From positions 1 through 9,172 of the forward strand of contig DASUJY010000020.1 of NCBI GenBank assembly GCA_036279015.1: DNA of 9,172 bases, read 5' to 3'. Of this stretch, positions 1 to 7,488 are shown in pieces (position 1 is the stretch's first letter; the number at the start of each line of letters is the position of its first letter). The translations under genes were made by a program, and so were the position numbers. The notes beneath the pieces were generated by a model. The model searched no databases and was not told the origin of the DNA. It saw only the letters and a program-made list of their open reading frames with translations. The stretch comes from DATEOR01 sp036279015. GTDB lineage: Bacteria; Actinomycetota; Thermoleophilia; Gaiellales; Gaiellaceae.

Positions 1-639
1 GAGGCCGTCTGGCAGCCGCAGGGCGGGCTCGCCGCGATCCCCAGGGGCTCGTCCTTCGAGCTCGTCTCGCCTGCTTCGAGCCAGACGATCGAGGTGTCCG
101 GGACGGCGCCTGCCTTCAAGCCGGACGGAACGCTTACGTACGTCCGCGGCCGCGAGCTCGTCGAGTGGTCGGGCCGCTGCAGGGCCGGTGACCGCCTGTT
201 CACGCTCCCGAACGACAACGCAACAGCGCGCTGCCTCCACGTCCTCCTGCGCGAGCCTGCGAGGAGTGTCGCCTGGCTGACGAACGGGCGCTTCGCGGCG
301 ACCCTCCCCCACGGCGACCTGGCGATCTTCGCGGACGGTCGTTCCGTCTTTCGCACCGCCCTCCTACCGGCAGGAATCGCGCGGGTAGAGGCGAGCCCGA
401 GGAGAGACTTCTTCACCGTCTGGCTGGATGGAGATCTCCTTGGCGCCTTCGACTCCAACGGCGCCCCGGTCGTGATGCCGCCGGTTCCAGCCGGCCGGGC
501 GCTCGCTTGCGCTCCAGACGAGGCATGGTGCGTGCTGGCGACCAGCGGCGGCTCCGTCTACCTCTTCCGGCCAGGCACCGGCGATGCGCGCCTGCGCCGG
601 CTCGACTTCCGCGCCCGCGACCTCGCCTGGCGCAGCTAG
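1..639 (+). CDS. Beta-propeller-like protein, 3' part (5' end outside window)
   Basis: The reading frame is open from base 1 to a TAG at 637-639, giving 212 visible residues and no convincing start, so the gene begins upstream. The protein is a series of short beta-rich units ending in phrases such as SVAWLTNGRFAAT, ASPRRDFFTVWLDG and CAPDEAWCVLAT, each followed by a turn with GD or GG and a strand such as LAIFADG or VYLFRPG. This spacing is typical of WD40/PD40 (TolB-like) propeller blades, with about three to four blades visible. No catalytic motif or membrane segment is seen in this part, so the role is unknown. A GTG at 94 could be called as a start, but the coding frame continues upstream without a break and codon use does not change. 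It converges on the carboxyltransferase gene, and the two stop codons overlap in a shared CTAG at 636-639. Being a propeller is an inference from repeat pattern only. Confidence 0.7.
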   Translation, partial: EAVWQPQGGLAAIPRGSSFELVSPASSQTIEVSGTAPAFKPDGTLTYVRGRELVEWSGRCRAGDRLFTLPNDNATARCLHVLLREPARSVAWLTNGRFAATLPHGDLAIFADGRSVFRTALLPAGIARVEASPRRDFFTVWLDGDLLGAFDSNGAPVVMPPVPAGRALACAPDEAWCVLATSGGSVYLFRPGTGDARLRRLDFRARDLAWRS

Positions 640-2204
640 AGCGGGATGTTTCCGTGCTTTCGCGCGGGGCGTCGCTCCCGCTTGGTGATGGCCGTCTTGA
701 GCGCGTCGATCAGGACGGGCCGCGTGCGCCGCGGCTCGATCACGTCGTCGACGTAGCCGCGCTCGGCCGCGACGTACGGGTTGGCGAACTGATCCTTGTA
801 GTCCTCGATCAGCGCGGCGCGGCGCCCGTCCGGGTCGTCGGCCTCCTCGAGCTCCTTGCGGAAGACGATGTTGACCGCACCCTCCGGCCCCATGACGGCC
901 ACCTCGGCAGTCGGCCAGGCGAAGTTGAAGTCGGCGCGGATGTGCTTCGAGCTCATGACGTCGTAGGCGCCGCCATAGGCCTTGCGGGTGATCACGGCGA
1001 TCTTCGGCACGGTCGCTTCGCAGTAGGCGTAGAGGAGCTTTGCGCCGTGCCGGATGATTCCGCCCCACTCCTGCGCCGTACCGGGCAGGAAGCCGGGCAC
1101 GTCCACGAAGGTGACGAGCGGGATGTTGAAGGCGTCGCAGAAGCGCACGAAGCGCGCCGCCTTCACCGAGGAGTCGCTATCGAGCGTGCCCGCGAGCGCG
1201 CGCGGATTGTTGGCGACGACGCCGACCGGATGCCCGCCGAGGCGCGCGAAGGCGCAGACGATGTTCTCCGCCCAGAGCTCGTGCACCTCGAGGAGCTCGC
1301 CGTCGTCGACCACGCGCTGGATGACGGCGCGCATGTCGTAGGGCCTCGTCGGCTCGTCCGGGACGAGCGTGTCGAGCTCGGCGTCCTCGCGCCCGATCGG
1401 ATCCGACGGCTCGAAGTAGGGCGGCGGGTCGACGTTGTTCTGCGGTAGGAAGGAGAGGAGGTAGCGAGCGTCCTCGAGGCAGGAATCCTCGTCGTCGGCC
1501 GCAAAGTGGGCGACTCCTGACTTGGAGGCGTGAGTCGCCGCCCCGCCGAGCTCCTCGAAGGTGACGTCCTCGCCGGTGACCGTCTTCACGACCTCGGGCC
1601 CCGTGATGAACATGTACGAGCTCTCCTTGACCATGAGGACGAAGTCGGTCATGACCGGTGAGTAGACGGCGCCGCCTGCCGTCGGCCCCATCACGAGGCT
1701 GATCTGGGGGATGACGCCCGAGGCTTGCACGTTGCGCCAGAAGATCTCCGCGTAGCCGCCGAGCGAGACGACGCCCTCCTGGATGCGCGCGCCGCCGGAG
1801 TCGTTGATGCCGATCAGCGGGCAGCCGTACTTGAGCGCCAAGTCCATCACCTTGCAGATCTTCTCGGCGAAGGCCTCGGAAAGCGTCCCACCGAAGACGG
1901 TGAAGTCCTGGGAGAAGACGAAGACCCGGCGCCCGAAGATCGTCCCGTGGCCGGTGACGACGGCGTCGCCCCACGGCCGGCGCTCCATCATCCCGAAGTA
2001 CGGGTTGCGATGGCGCACGTAGCGGTCGAGCTCGACGAAGCTCCCCGGGTCGAGCAGCTTCTCGATCCGCTCGCGGGCGAGAAGCTTGCCGCGGGAGCGC
2101 TGGCGCTCGACCGCGCGCTCGTCGCCGGAGTGGAGCGCCTCGTCGCGGCGGCGCTGGAGCTCCTCGAGCTTCTCGCGGGTGCCTCGGTCCTCGGCCTTCG
2201 CCAT
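636..2204 (-). CDS. pccB: Acyl-CoA carboxylase carboxyltransferase (beta) subunit, probably propionyl-CoA carboxylase
   Basis: This 522-residue protein has the usual length and full two-domain crotonase-type layout of PccB/AccD subunits. It transfers CO2 from carboxybiotin to an acyl-CoA in the cytoplasm, here probably propionyl-CoA to methylmalonyl-CoA. Visible family motifs are RGKLLARERIEKLLDPGSF (38-56), SQDFTVFGGTLSE (98-110), NDSGGARIQEG (134-144), GPTAGGAVYSP (173-183), the C-terminal DVPGFLPGTAQEWGGIIRHG (368-387), GGAYDVMSSK (411-420) and AWPTAEVAVMGPEGAV (429-444). As I recall, the Asp in GGAYD (415) matches the residue that favours propionyl-CoA in Streptomyces PccB (Asp422) over AccB (Ile); this is from memory. 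The ATG at 2204 was chosen because the family N-terminus starts there and a GAAGGA lies 10 bases upstream; the longer open frame above it overlaps the acetyltransferase and looks non-coding. It is last in an operon with the mutase, which supports propionyl-CoA as substrate. The biotin-carrying alpha subunit is not in the window. Confidence 0.93.
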   Translation of the reverse strand: MAKAEDRGTREKLEELQRRRDEALHSGDERAVERQRSRGKLLARERIEKLLDPGSFVELDRYVRHRNPYFGMMERRPWGDAVVTGHGTIFGRRVFVFSQDFTVFGGTLSEAFAEKICKVMDLALKYGCPLIGINDSGGARIQEGVVSLGGYAEIFWRNVQASGVIPQISLVMGPTAGGAVYSPVMTDFVLMVKESSYMFITGPEVVKTVTGEDVTFEELGGAATHASKSGVAHFAADDEDSCLEDARYLLSFLPQNNVDPPPYFEPSDPIGREDAELDTLVPDEPTRPYDMRAVIQRVVDDGELLEVHELWAENIVCAFARLGGHPVGVVANNPRALAGTLDSDSSVKAARFVRFCDAFNIPLVTFVDVPGFLPGTAQEWGGIIRHGAKLLYAYCEATVPKIAVITRKAYGGAYDVMSSKHIRADFNFAWPTAEVAVMGPEGAVNIVFRKELEEADDPDGRRAALIEDYKDQFANPYVAAERGYVDDVIEPRRTRPVLIDALKTAITKRERRPARKHGNIPL

Positions 2205-2214
2205 CGCCCTATCT

Positions 2215-2220
2215 TCCTTC
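2215..2220 (-). promoter_or_regulatory. Ribosome binding site of the carboxyltransferase gene
   Basis: On the minus strand GAAGGA lies 10 bases before the ATG at 2204. The spacing is slightly long but usable, and it helps fix the start at 2204 rather than at codons further upstream. Confidence 0.5.
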
Positions 2221-2246
2221 ACAGCCGCGGGCTTTCGCCACACCTG

Positions 2247-2261
2247 GCGCGCCACGCGCGC
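2247..2261. repeat. GC-only inverted repeat between acetyltransferase and carboxyltransferase genes
   Basis: GCGCGC-CAC-GCGCGC can form a 6-bp stem with a 3-base loop. It overlaps a perfect 10-bp palindrome, TGGCGCGCCA, at 2245-2254. It sits in the 68-base gap (2205-2272), the only sizeable spacer inside the leftward operon. There is no T-run after it, so it is not a standard terminator; it could be an RNA stability or attenuation element, or chance in GC-rich DNA. The rest of the gap shows nothing clear beyond the ribosome binding site. Confidence 0.3.
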
Positions 2262-2272
2262 AGATTTCGAGG

Positions 2273-2805
2273 TTACGCTCGACGGCGGGTGGTGGCTCGG
2301 GGTGGCCCCGGGAGATCCTCGGGCAGGAGCGCGAACATGAGGGCATCCCGTCGCTCGCCCTTGAAGTCGATATAGCCGCGGAGCAGAGCTTCGCGGTGAA
2401 AGCCCGCCTTCTCGGCGACCCGGCAGGAGCCGATGTTTCCGGGCTCGGCGAGCAGCTGCACGCGCGGAGCGCCGAGCTCGTGAATCGCCCAGCCCGCAAG
2501 GACCGAGAGTGCTCGGGTCGCGATTCCGCGCCCGCGAGCCTCCCGCTTCACCCAATACCCGATCTGGACGTTTCCCTGGTCGACCCGCCGCCAGCCGATC
2601 GAGCCGAGTAGCTCGCCCGTCTTAGCGTCGACCACCGCCTGCGAAGCCGTATCCGACGCGAGCCAGGCTCTCGCATCTTCTTCCGTATAGGGAGACGGCA
2701 GCGCTGAAAGCCAGCGCTGCATGTCGGGATCCTGACAAGCATCGGTCACCGCCGGCACGTCCTCGTCCGTCAACGGCCGCAGCAGGATCACGTCGTCCGC
2801 GAGGC

Positions 2806-2809
<4 letters not shown>
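2273..2809 (-). CDS. GNAT-family N-acetyltransferase, RimJ/RimL-like (Acetyltransf_3)
   Basis: The 178-residue protein has the GNAT fold. It begins with the RimL-type phrase ILLRPLTDEDVPAV (8-21). Motif A, the acetyl-CoA pyrophosphate loop, is at REARGRGIATRAL (89-101), after the strand VQIGYWV (81-87). Motif B is NIGSCRVAEKAGFHREALLRGY (125-146), where the Asn and the AGF turn are family hallmarks. Such proteins acetylate N-termini, amino sugars or small amines; the substrate cannot be read from sequence. The start is the GTG at 2809-2807, whose bases overlap the TGA stop of the mutase (GTGA, 4-base overlap), so translation is likely coupled. An ATG 23 codons upstream lies inside the mutase gene and adds only non-family sequence. 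The stop is TAA at 2275-2273, followed by a 68-base gap before the carboxyltransferase gene. Its position between two consecutive propionate-pathway genes suggests, but does not prove, a job tied to acyl-CoA metabolism. Confidence 0.88.
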
Positions 2810-4395
<1,586 letters not shown>

Positions 4396-4401
4396 CGCCT
4401 C

Positions 4402-4408
4402 TAGGCTA
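4402..4408. promoter_or_regulatory. Symmetric TAGGCTA: overlapping -10 elements of a bidirectional promoter
   Basis: The whole gap between the divergent mutase and moaD-moaE genes is 18 bases (4396-4413). In it TAGGCTA reads TAGGCT rightward (4402-4407), 6 bases before the GTG at 4414. It reads TAGCCT leftward (4408-4403), 7 bases before the ATG at 4395. Both fit the TAnnnT -10 core placed so that transcription would start at or next to the start codon. The -35 regions would lie inside the opposite genes and I see no good TTGACA match there. No Shine-Dalgarno sequence is well placed for either gene. Confidence 0.6.
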
Positions 4409-4413
4409 ACGCC

Positions 4414-5052
4414 GTGGACGTGACGGTGAGGCTCTTCGCCGGCCTGCGCGAGCAGGCGGGCACCGGCCGGCGCGACGTCGAGCTGCCTCCGGGGGCCCGC
4501 GTTTCCGAGGTCTGGGCCGCGCTCGACCTCGGCGACGAGCCGGCCGGGCTCGTCTACGCGGTCAACCGCGCCTACGTGGAACCCGATCAGGCGCTCGAAG
4601 ACGGGGACGAGGTCGCCCTCATCCCGCCGGTCTCCGGCGGAGCCTTCCGCCTCACCGAGGAGCCGATCGACCTCGCCGCGGTCGTCGCCGAGGTCGAGGA
4701 CGAGCGTGCCGGTGCAATCGCCACCTTCCTCGGCACCGTCCGCGGCGAGTCGCGCGGCCGCCGCGTTCTGCGGCTCGAATACGACGCCTACGAAGGGATG
4801 GCGGAGTCGGTCATAGCCGAGCTCGCCGCCGCCCTCGACGACAAGTACGACCTCTGTGCCGTCGCGGTCACGCACCGCGTCGGCGTCTGCGAGATCGGCG
4901 AGGCGAGCGTCGCGATCGCCGTCTCGGCGCCGCACCGCCAGGACGCGCTCGCCGCCTGCCAGGAGGCGATCGACACGCTCAAGACCACTGTCCCGCTCTG
5001 GAAGAAGGAGGTCTACGATGGCGGCGAGGAGTGGATCGGCCGAGGCTCCTAG
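4414..5052 (+). CDS. Fused MoaD-MoaE molybdopterin synthase
   Basis: The 212-residue protein joins both subunits of molybdopterin synthase, which inserts two sulfurs into cyclic pyranopterin monophosphate to make molybdopterin. Residues 1-76 are the ubiquitin-like MoaD: VTVRLFAGLREQAG at 3-16, AVNRAYVEPDQALEDGDEVA at 49-68, and the hallmark PPVSGG at 71-76. Residues 77-212 are MoaE: FRLTEEPID (78-86), FLGTVRGESRGR (105-116), LEYDAYEGMAE (121-131), THRVGVCEIGEASV (153-166), SAPHRQDALAAC (171-182) and the active-site segment LKTTVPLWKKEVYDGGEEW (189-207). The known MoaE catalytic lysines correspond to Lys190 and one of Lys197/198. The Gly75-Gly76 that must become a C-terminal thiocarboxylate is internal, so cleavage after it is expected, as reported for the MoaX fusion of Mycobacterium tuberculosis. 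The GTG at 4414 fits the first MoaD strand and the -10 six bases upstream; GTG at 4420 is an alternative. The gene converges on the NTF2-like gene. Confidence 0.93.
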   Translation: MDVTVRLFAGLREQAGTGRRDVELPPGARVSEVWAALDLGDEPAGLVYAVNRAYVEPDQALEDGDEVALIPPVSGGAFRLTEEPIDLAAVVAEVEDERAGAIATFLGTVRGESRGRRVLRLEYDAYEGMAESVIAELAAALDDKYDLCAVAVTHRVGVCEIGEASVAIAVSAPHRQDALAACQEAIDTLKTTVPLWKKEVYDGGEEWIGRGS

Positions 5053-5065
5053 GCTCCGAGGCTCC
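5042..5065. repeat. Three tandem 8-base copies of (G/T)AGGCTCC between convergent genes
   Basis: GAGGCTCC (5042-5049), TAGGCTCC (5050-5057) and GAGGCTCC (5058-5065) follow each other without a gap; CGAGGCTCCTA itself recurs with a 16-base period (5041-5051 and 5057-5067). The block fills the 12-base spacer 5053-5064 and contains the stop codons of both convergent genes. It does not form a perfect inverted repeat, so I do not call it a terminator. Confidence 0.6.
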
Positions 5066-5418
5066 TACGCGCTCGCCCAGAAGTCGCGGTGCTCGACAAC
5101 GAGGCCGTCGCCGTCGAAGCGGAGGAGCGAGACGCCGGCCAGCGTCTCCTTGCCCCCGTCCTTCAGGCTCGTCTCGGCGCGCCATTCGACCGCGGCGCGG
5201 TCGCCGTCCACGATCGGCTCCTCGAAGGAACAATCCGCCCAGGCCTCGGCGGCCAGCGTCGGTACGACGTAGTCGGCCGGCTCCTGCGGCTCGCGGAAGG
5301 GATGCGAGCGGAAATAGGCGCCTTCGGCGTAGAGCGAGAGGATGTCCGCCGGCTCGTGGCCGTGCCAGCCGCGCGCCCACGTCTGCCGCCATCGGTTGGC
5401 CGCCGCGTGCGTATCCAT
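5065..5418 (-). CDS. NTF2/SnoaL-like fold protein of unknown function
   Basis: The 117-residue protein looks like a single cone-shaped SnoaL/NTF2-like domain. An N-terminal helix HAAANRWRQTWARGWHGH (4-21) leads into the typical DILSLYAEGAYFRSHPFREP (25-44), where many relatives have a DxxxxxxxYxxDaxxxxP pattern. The curved sheet follows: FEEPIVDGDRAAVEWRAE (65-82) and GVSLLRFDGDGLVVEHRDFW (95-114). Members of this fold serve as small isomerases, cyclases, dehydratases or plain binding proteins, and no catalytic set can be assigned with confidence. The ATG at 5418 is favoured because a -10-like TAGTCT lies 6 bases upstream and the helix starts just after. The gene is alone, facing away from the M50 gene and toward moaD-moaE, with only 12 bases between the stops. 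A polyketide-cyclase-like role would be a guess. Confidence 0.8.
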   Translation of the reverse strand: MDTHAAANRWRQTWARGWHGHEPADILSLYAEGAYFRSHPFREPQEPADYVVPTLAAEAWADCSFEEPIVDGDRAAVEWRAETSLKDGGKETLAGVSLLRFDGDGLVVEHRDFWASA

Positions 5419-5424
5419 GGACGG

Positions 5425-5450
5425 AGACTATGGGACGCGCCCTCTGGCAA
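5425..5450 (-). promoter_or_regulatory. Candidate promoter of the NTF2-like gene
   Basis: On the minus strand TAGTCT (5430-5425) lies 6 bases before the ATG at 5418, so the mRNA would be leaderless. A good -35-like TTGCCA is at 5450-5445, but the spacer is only 14 bases, shorter than the usual 16-18, so the -35 assignment is doubtful. It overlaps the -35-like element of the divergent M50 promoter. Confidence 0.45.
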
Positions 5451-5472
5451 CCCCGGACCGCCCGGCTACGAT
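5444..5472 (+). promoter_or_regulatory. Candidate promoter of the M50/LOG gene pair
   Basis: CTGGCA (5444-5449, four of six matches to TTGACA), a 17-base spacer, and TACGAT (5467-5472, four of six matches to TATAAT) form the best sigma70-type promoter in the window. The ATG at 5479 follows after 6 bases with no Shine-Dalgarno sequence, which implies a leaderless transcript. Confidence 0.6.
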
Positions 5473-5478
5473 GAGTCG

Positions 5479-6327
5479 ATGAGCCAGCTCACTCCCCAGC
5501 AGGAGCCCGACTACCCGCTCTTCGAGCCGCCCCAGCGCGACTACGAGCCGCTCCACCCCGAGCCGCGCTGGAAGGAGCTCGGCCGCAAGGCGCTCGCGCC
5601 GCTCATCGCCCTGGCAGCGCTCCTCGCGAAGTTCAAGGCGATCGCGCTCGCGATCTTCAAGTTCAAGATCTTCGCCACCTCCGGCACCATGCTCGTCTCC
5701 GTCGCGGCGTACGCGTGGATCTGGGGCTGGAAGTTCGCGGTCGGCTTCGTCCTCCTGCTCCTCGTCCACGAGCTCGGCCACGTCTTCGAGCTGCGCCGCC
5801 AGGGCGTCCCGGCCTCGGCGCCGCTCTTCATCCCCTTCCTCGGCGCCGTCGTCGGCATGCGCCAGATGCCCGCCGACGCGTGGCGCGAGGCCCGCGTGGC
5901 GCTCGCCGGGCCGATCCTCGGCAGCTTGGGCGCAGCCGGGGTGTGGGCGCTCGGGTCGGCGCTCGACTCCGATCTCCTCGTCGCGCTCGCCTTCACCGGG
6001 TTCTTCCTCAACCTCTTCAACCTCCTCCCAATCGTCCCGCTCGACGGCGGCCGCGCCGTCGCAGCGGTTCACCCGGCGCTCTGGGGGCTCGGCCTCGTTG
6101 GGCTCGTCGCGCTCGCCTTCTGGCACCCGAACCCGATCCTGATCCTCATCCTCGTGGTCGGCGGGCTCGAGCTGTGGCGGCGATGGCGCGAGCGCGGGAC
6201 CCCGGCGGCGGCCGCGTACTACCGGGTGCTCCCGTGGCAACGGCTGACGGCCGGCGCCGTCTACGTCGGGCTGGCCGCGCTGCTCGCGGTCGCCATGACC
6301 GCAACCCACCTCGAGCGGACGTTCTGA
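5479..6327 (+). CDS. M50-family (site-2 protease-like) intramembrane zinc metalloprotease
   Basis: The 282-residue protein has the two zinc-site motifs of S2P-type proteases: HELGH at 97-101 (His97 and His101 as ligands, Glu98 as the base) within a hydrophobic stretch, and NLLPIVPLDGGR at 181-192 with Asp189 as the third ligand. About six membrane segments are visible: near 40-58, 70-96, 140-160, 165-186, 202-226 and 257-273. The first 35 residues are polar and proline-rich (QQEPDYPLFEPPQRDYEP), probably cytosolic. No PDZ domain lies between the motifs, so this is a compact type unlike RseP. Such enzymes cleave membrane-bound anti-sigma factors or other transmembrane substrates, but some relatives are of unknown use and no anti-sigma gene is near. 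The ATG at 5479 was chosen for the promoter just before it; the frame is open further upstream only as antisense to the neighbour. The next gene starts 4 bases after the stop. Confidence 0.88.
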   Translation: MSQLTPQQEPDYPLFEPPQRDYEPLHPEPRWKELGRKALAPLIALAALLAKFKAIALAIFKFKIFATSGTMLVSVAAYAWIWGWKFAVGFVLLLLVHELGHVFELRRQGVPASAPLFIPFLGAVVGMRQMPADAWREARVALAGPILGSLGAAGVWALGSALDSDLLVALAFTGFFLNLFNLLPIVPLDGGRAVAAVHPALWGLGLVGLVALAFWHPNPILILILVVGGLELWRRWRERGTPAAAAYYRVLPWQRLTAGAVYVGLAALLAVAMTATHLERTF

Positions 6328-6331
6328 GCGG

Positions 6332-7033
6332 ATGGACGACCGGCGCATCCTCCAAAGCGAGGACGGGGCGGAGCGCGCCCACGTCGAGCGGATCGCGGAC
6401 GAGTTCTTCGAGGGCTTCGACACCGTCACCGACCTTCCGAAGCCGGCCGTGACGATCTTCGGCTCGGCCCGGGTTCGCGAGGGACACCCGTACTACACGG
6501 CTGCGATCGAGGTGGGACGTCGCTTCGCCGAAGCGGGGTTCACCGTCGTCACGGGCGGCGGTCCGGGGTTGATGGAGGCCGCTAACCGGGGCGCCCGCGA
6601 GGGCGGCGGCATCTCGGTCGGGTTCAACATCGAGCTCCCCCATGAGCAGGACCCCAACCCGTATCTCGACGTCAGCCTCACATTCCAGCACTTCTACGCA
6701 CGCAAGACGATGTTCGTGAAGGCCGCCGAGGGCTTCGTCATCTTCCCGGGCGGCTTCGGCACGCTCGACGAGTTCTTCGAGTCGCTCACGCTCATCCAGA
6801 CCGGCAAGGTCATTCACTTCCCGGTCGTCCTCTTCGGCTCGCGCTACTGGGAGGGGCTGCTCGAATGGGTGCGAGACCCGCTCCTGGCCGAGGGCATGGT
6901 GTCTCCGGAGGACGTCGAGCTGCTCGTGGTGAGCGACGACCCGGCGGAGACGGTGGCGACGATCGCCGCCGGTTACGAGCATCGACTCGCACAGGCCCCG
7001 CCCTCGTCACCCGCGAAGGCGGACGCGCAGTGA
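6332..7033 (+). CDS. LOG-family (TIGR00730) Rossmann-fold protein, putative nucleoside 5'-monophosphate phosphoribohydrolase
   Basis: This 233-residue protein belongs to the lysine-decarboxylase-like/LOG family. Its best-known members release free cytokinin base from cytokinin riboside monophosphate, and many bacterial ones hydrolyse AMP-type nucleotides. Family motifs are VTIFGSARV (40-48), TVVTGGGPGLMEAANRGARE (71-90), the Arg-Lys pair ARKTMFVKA (123-131), and the signature PGGFGTLDEFFE (139-150) with catalytic Glu147 (Arg124 probably also contributes). The old label 'lysine decarboxylase' for this family is not supported by biochemistry. The first 37 residues, including DEFFEGFDTV, are a short N-terminal extension common in the longer bacterial members. 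The C-terminal tail QAPPSSPAKADAQ is probably disordered. It starts 4 bases after the M50 stop, so the two are co-transcribed. It ends 12 bases before the convergent SRPBCC gene, with no terminator visible between them. The substrate cannot be decided from sequence. Confidence 0.9.
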   Translation: MDDRRILQSEDGAERAHVERIADEFFEGFDTVTDLPKPAVTIFGSARVREGHPYYTAAIEVGRRFAEAGFTVVTGGGPGLMEAANRGAREGGGISVGFNIELPHEQDPNPYLDVSLTFQHFYARKTMFVKAAEGFVIFPGGFGTLDEFFESLTLIQTGKVIHFPVVLFGSRYWEGLLEWVRDPLLAEGMVSPEDVELLVVSDDPAETVATIAAGYEHRLAQAPPSSPAKADAQ

Positions 7034-7045
7034 GCGCGCCGCGGT

Positions 7046-7483
7046 CTACCTGGCCCGCTCGTCCCTGGCCCGGCGCGACTCGATCAGCTCCTTGAACCGA
7101 TCGAGGTCACCGGCGACCTGCCGGTTGTCCTCGCCGAGCCGGGCGCCGAGCGCCTCCGACATCCCCTCGGGCTCGTACTCGAGCTCGACCGTGATCTTCG
7201 TGGTCGACCCGTCGAGCGGCTCGAACAGGACCCGGCCGGACGTATAGAAGCCGTCGAGCGCGCGCCAGGCGATCATCTGGTCTGGGCGCTGCTCGATGAT
7301 CTCGGCATCCCACTCGTGCCGCTTGCCGCCGATCTCGGCAGCCCAGTGCAGGTGCGCATCGTCGATCTGCTGGACCGAGCGGACGCCCTCCATGAAGTCC
7401 GGGAACTCTTCGAACCGCGTCCACTGGGCGTACGTCGTCGAGACTGGGCAATTGACGGTGATCGATTCGGTGACGGTCGCCAC
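7046..7483 (-). CDS. SRPBCC/START-fold protein (polyketide cyclase/dehydrase-like)
   Basis: The 145-residue protein matches the polyketide_cyc2-type SRPBCC branch, a helix-grip fold with a deep hydrophobic pocket. It opens with the strand VTESITVNCPVSTTYAQWTRF (4-24) and the hallmark FEEFPDFMEGV (24-34). These are followed by HLHWAAEIGGKRHEWDAEI (44-62), RPDQMIAWRALDG (66-78), GRVLFEPLDGSTTKITVELEYEP (83-105) and a long amphipathic C-terminal helix 119-142. The close relatives are widespread small actinobacterial proteins, often stress-linked, without a proven ligand; no enzyme activity should be assumed. The GTG at 7483-7481 was chosen because a strong AGGAGG sits 7 bases before it and family members start with this same strand. 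It lies 57 bases downstream of bioY on the same strand, behind a GC-rich hairpin, so it may be read from the bioY transcript or partly on its own. Confidence 0.85.
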   Translation of the reverse strand: MATVTESITVNCPVSTTYAQWTRFEEFPDFMEGVRSVQQIDDAHLHWAAEIGGKRHEWDAEIIEQRPDQMIAWRALDGFYTSGRVLFEPLDGSTTKITVELEYEPEGMSEALGARLGEDNRQVAGDLDRFKELIESRRARDERAR

Positions 7484-7488
7484 GAGGA

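Noticed and set aside
507..1448. Rightward open frame overlapping both the propeller gene and the carboxyltransferase
   Set aside because: It lies in the wrong frame of one real gene and antisense to another, with no recognisable domain.
2270..2298. Internal promoter for the carboxyltransferase gene (TAACCT at 2275-2270 with GAGCCA at 2298-2293)
   Set aside because: The -10-like bases include the acetyltransferase stop codon, the -35 matches only three of six, and the ATG lies 65 bases away; too weak to list.
2205..2555. N-terminal extension of the carboxyltransferase by 117 codons
   Set aside because: The extension is Arg/Ala/Pro-rich, overlaps the acetyltransferase gene and is absent from the family; the ATG at 2204 has a ribosome binding site.
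4396..4413. Cobalamin riboswitch before the B12-dependent mutase
   Set aside because: The gap is 18 bases and lies between two coding sequences, so there is no room for a riboswitch.
4396..4935. N-terminal extension of the mutase by 180 codons
   Set aside because: It is antisense to the well-defined moaD-moaE gene and shows no homology to mutases.
5089..5478. N-terminal extension of the M50 protein by 130 codons
   Set aside because: It is antisense to the NTF2-like gene and crosses the promoter region just upstream of the ATG at 5479.
5428..6429. Leftward open frame of 333 codons opposite the M50 gene
   Set aside because: It is highly charged shadow sequence opposite a membrane protein with intact HELGH and NLLPIVPLDGGR motifs.
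6332..7033. Lysine decarboxylase
   Set aside because: The PGGxGTxxE motif defines the LOG/TIGR00730 family; the decarboxylase label is a historical mis-annotation and no PLP site is present.
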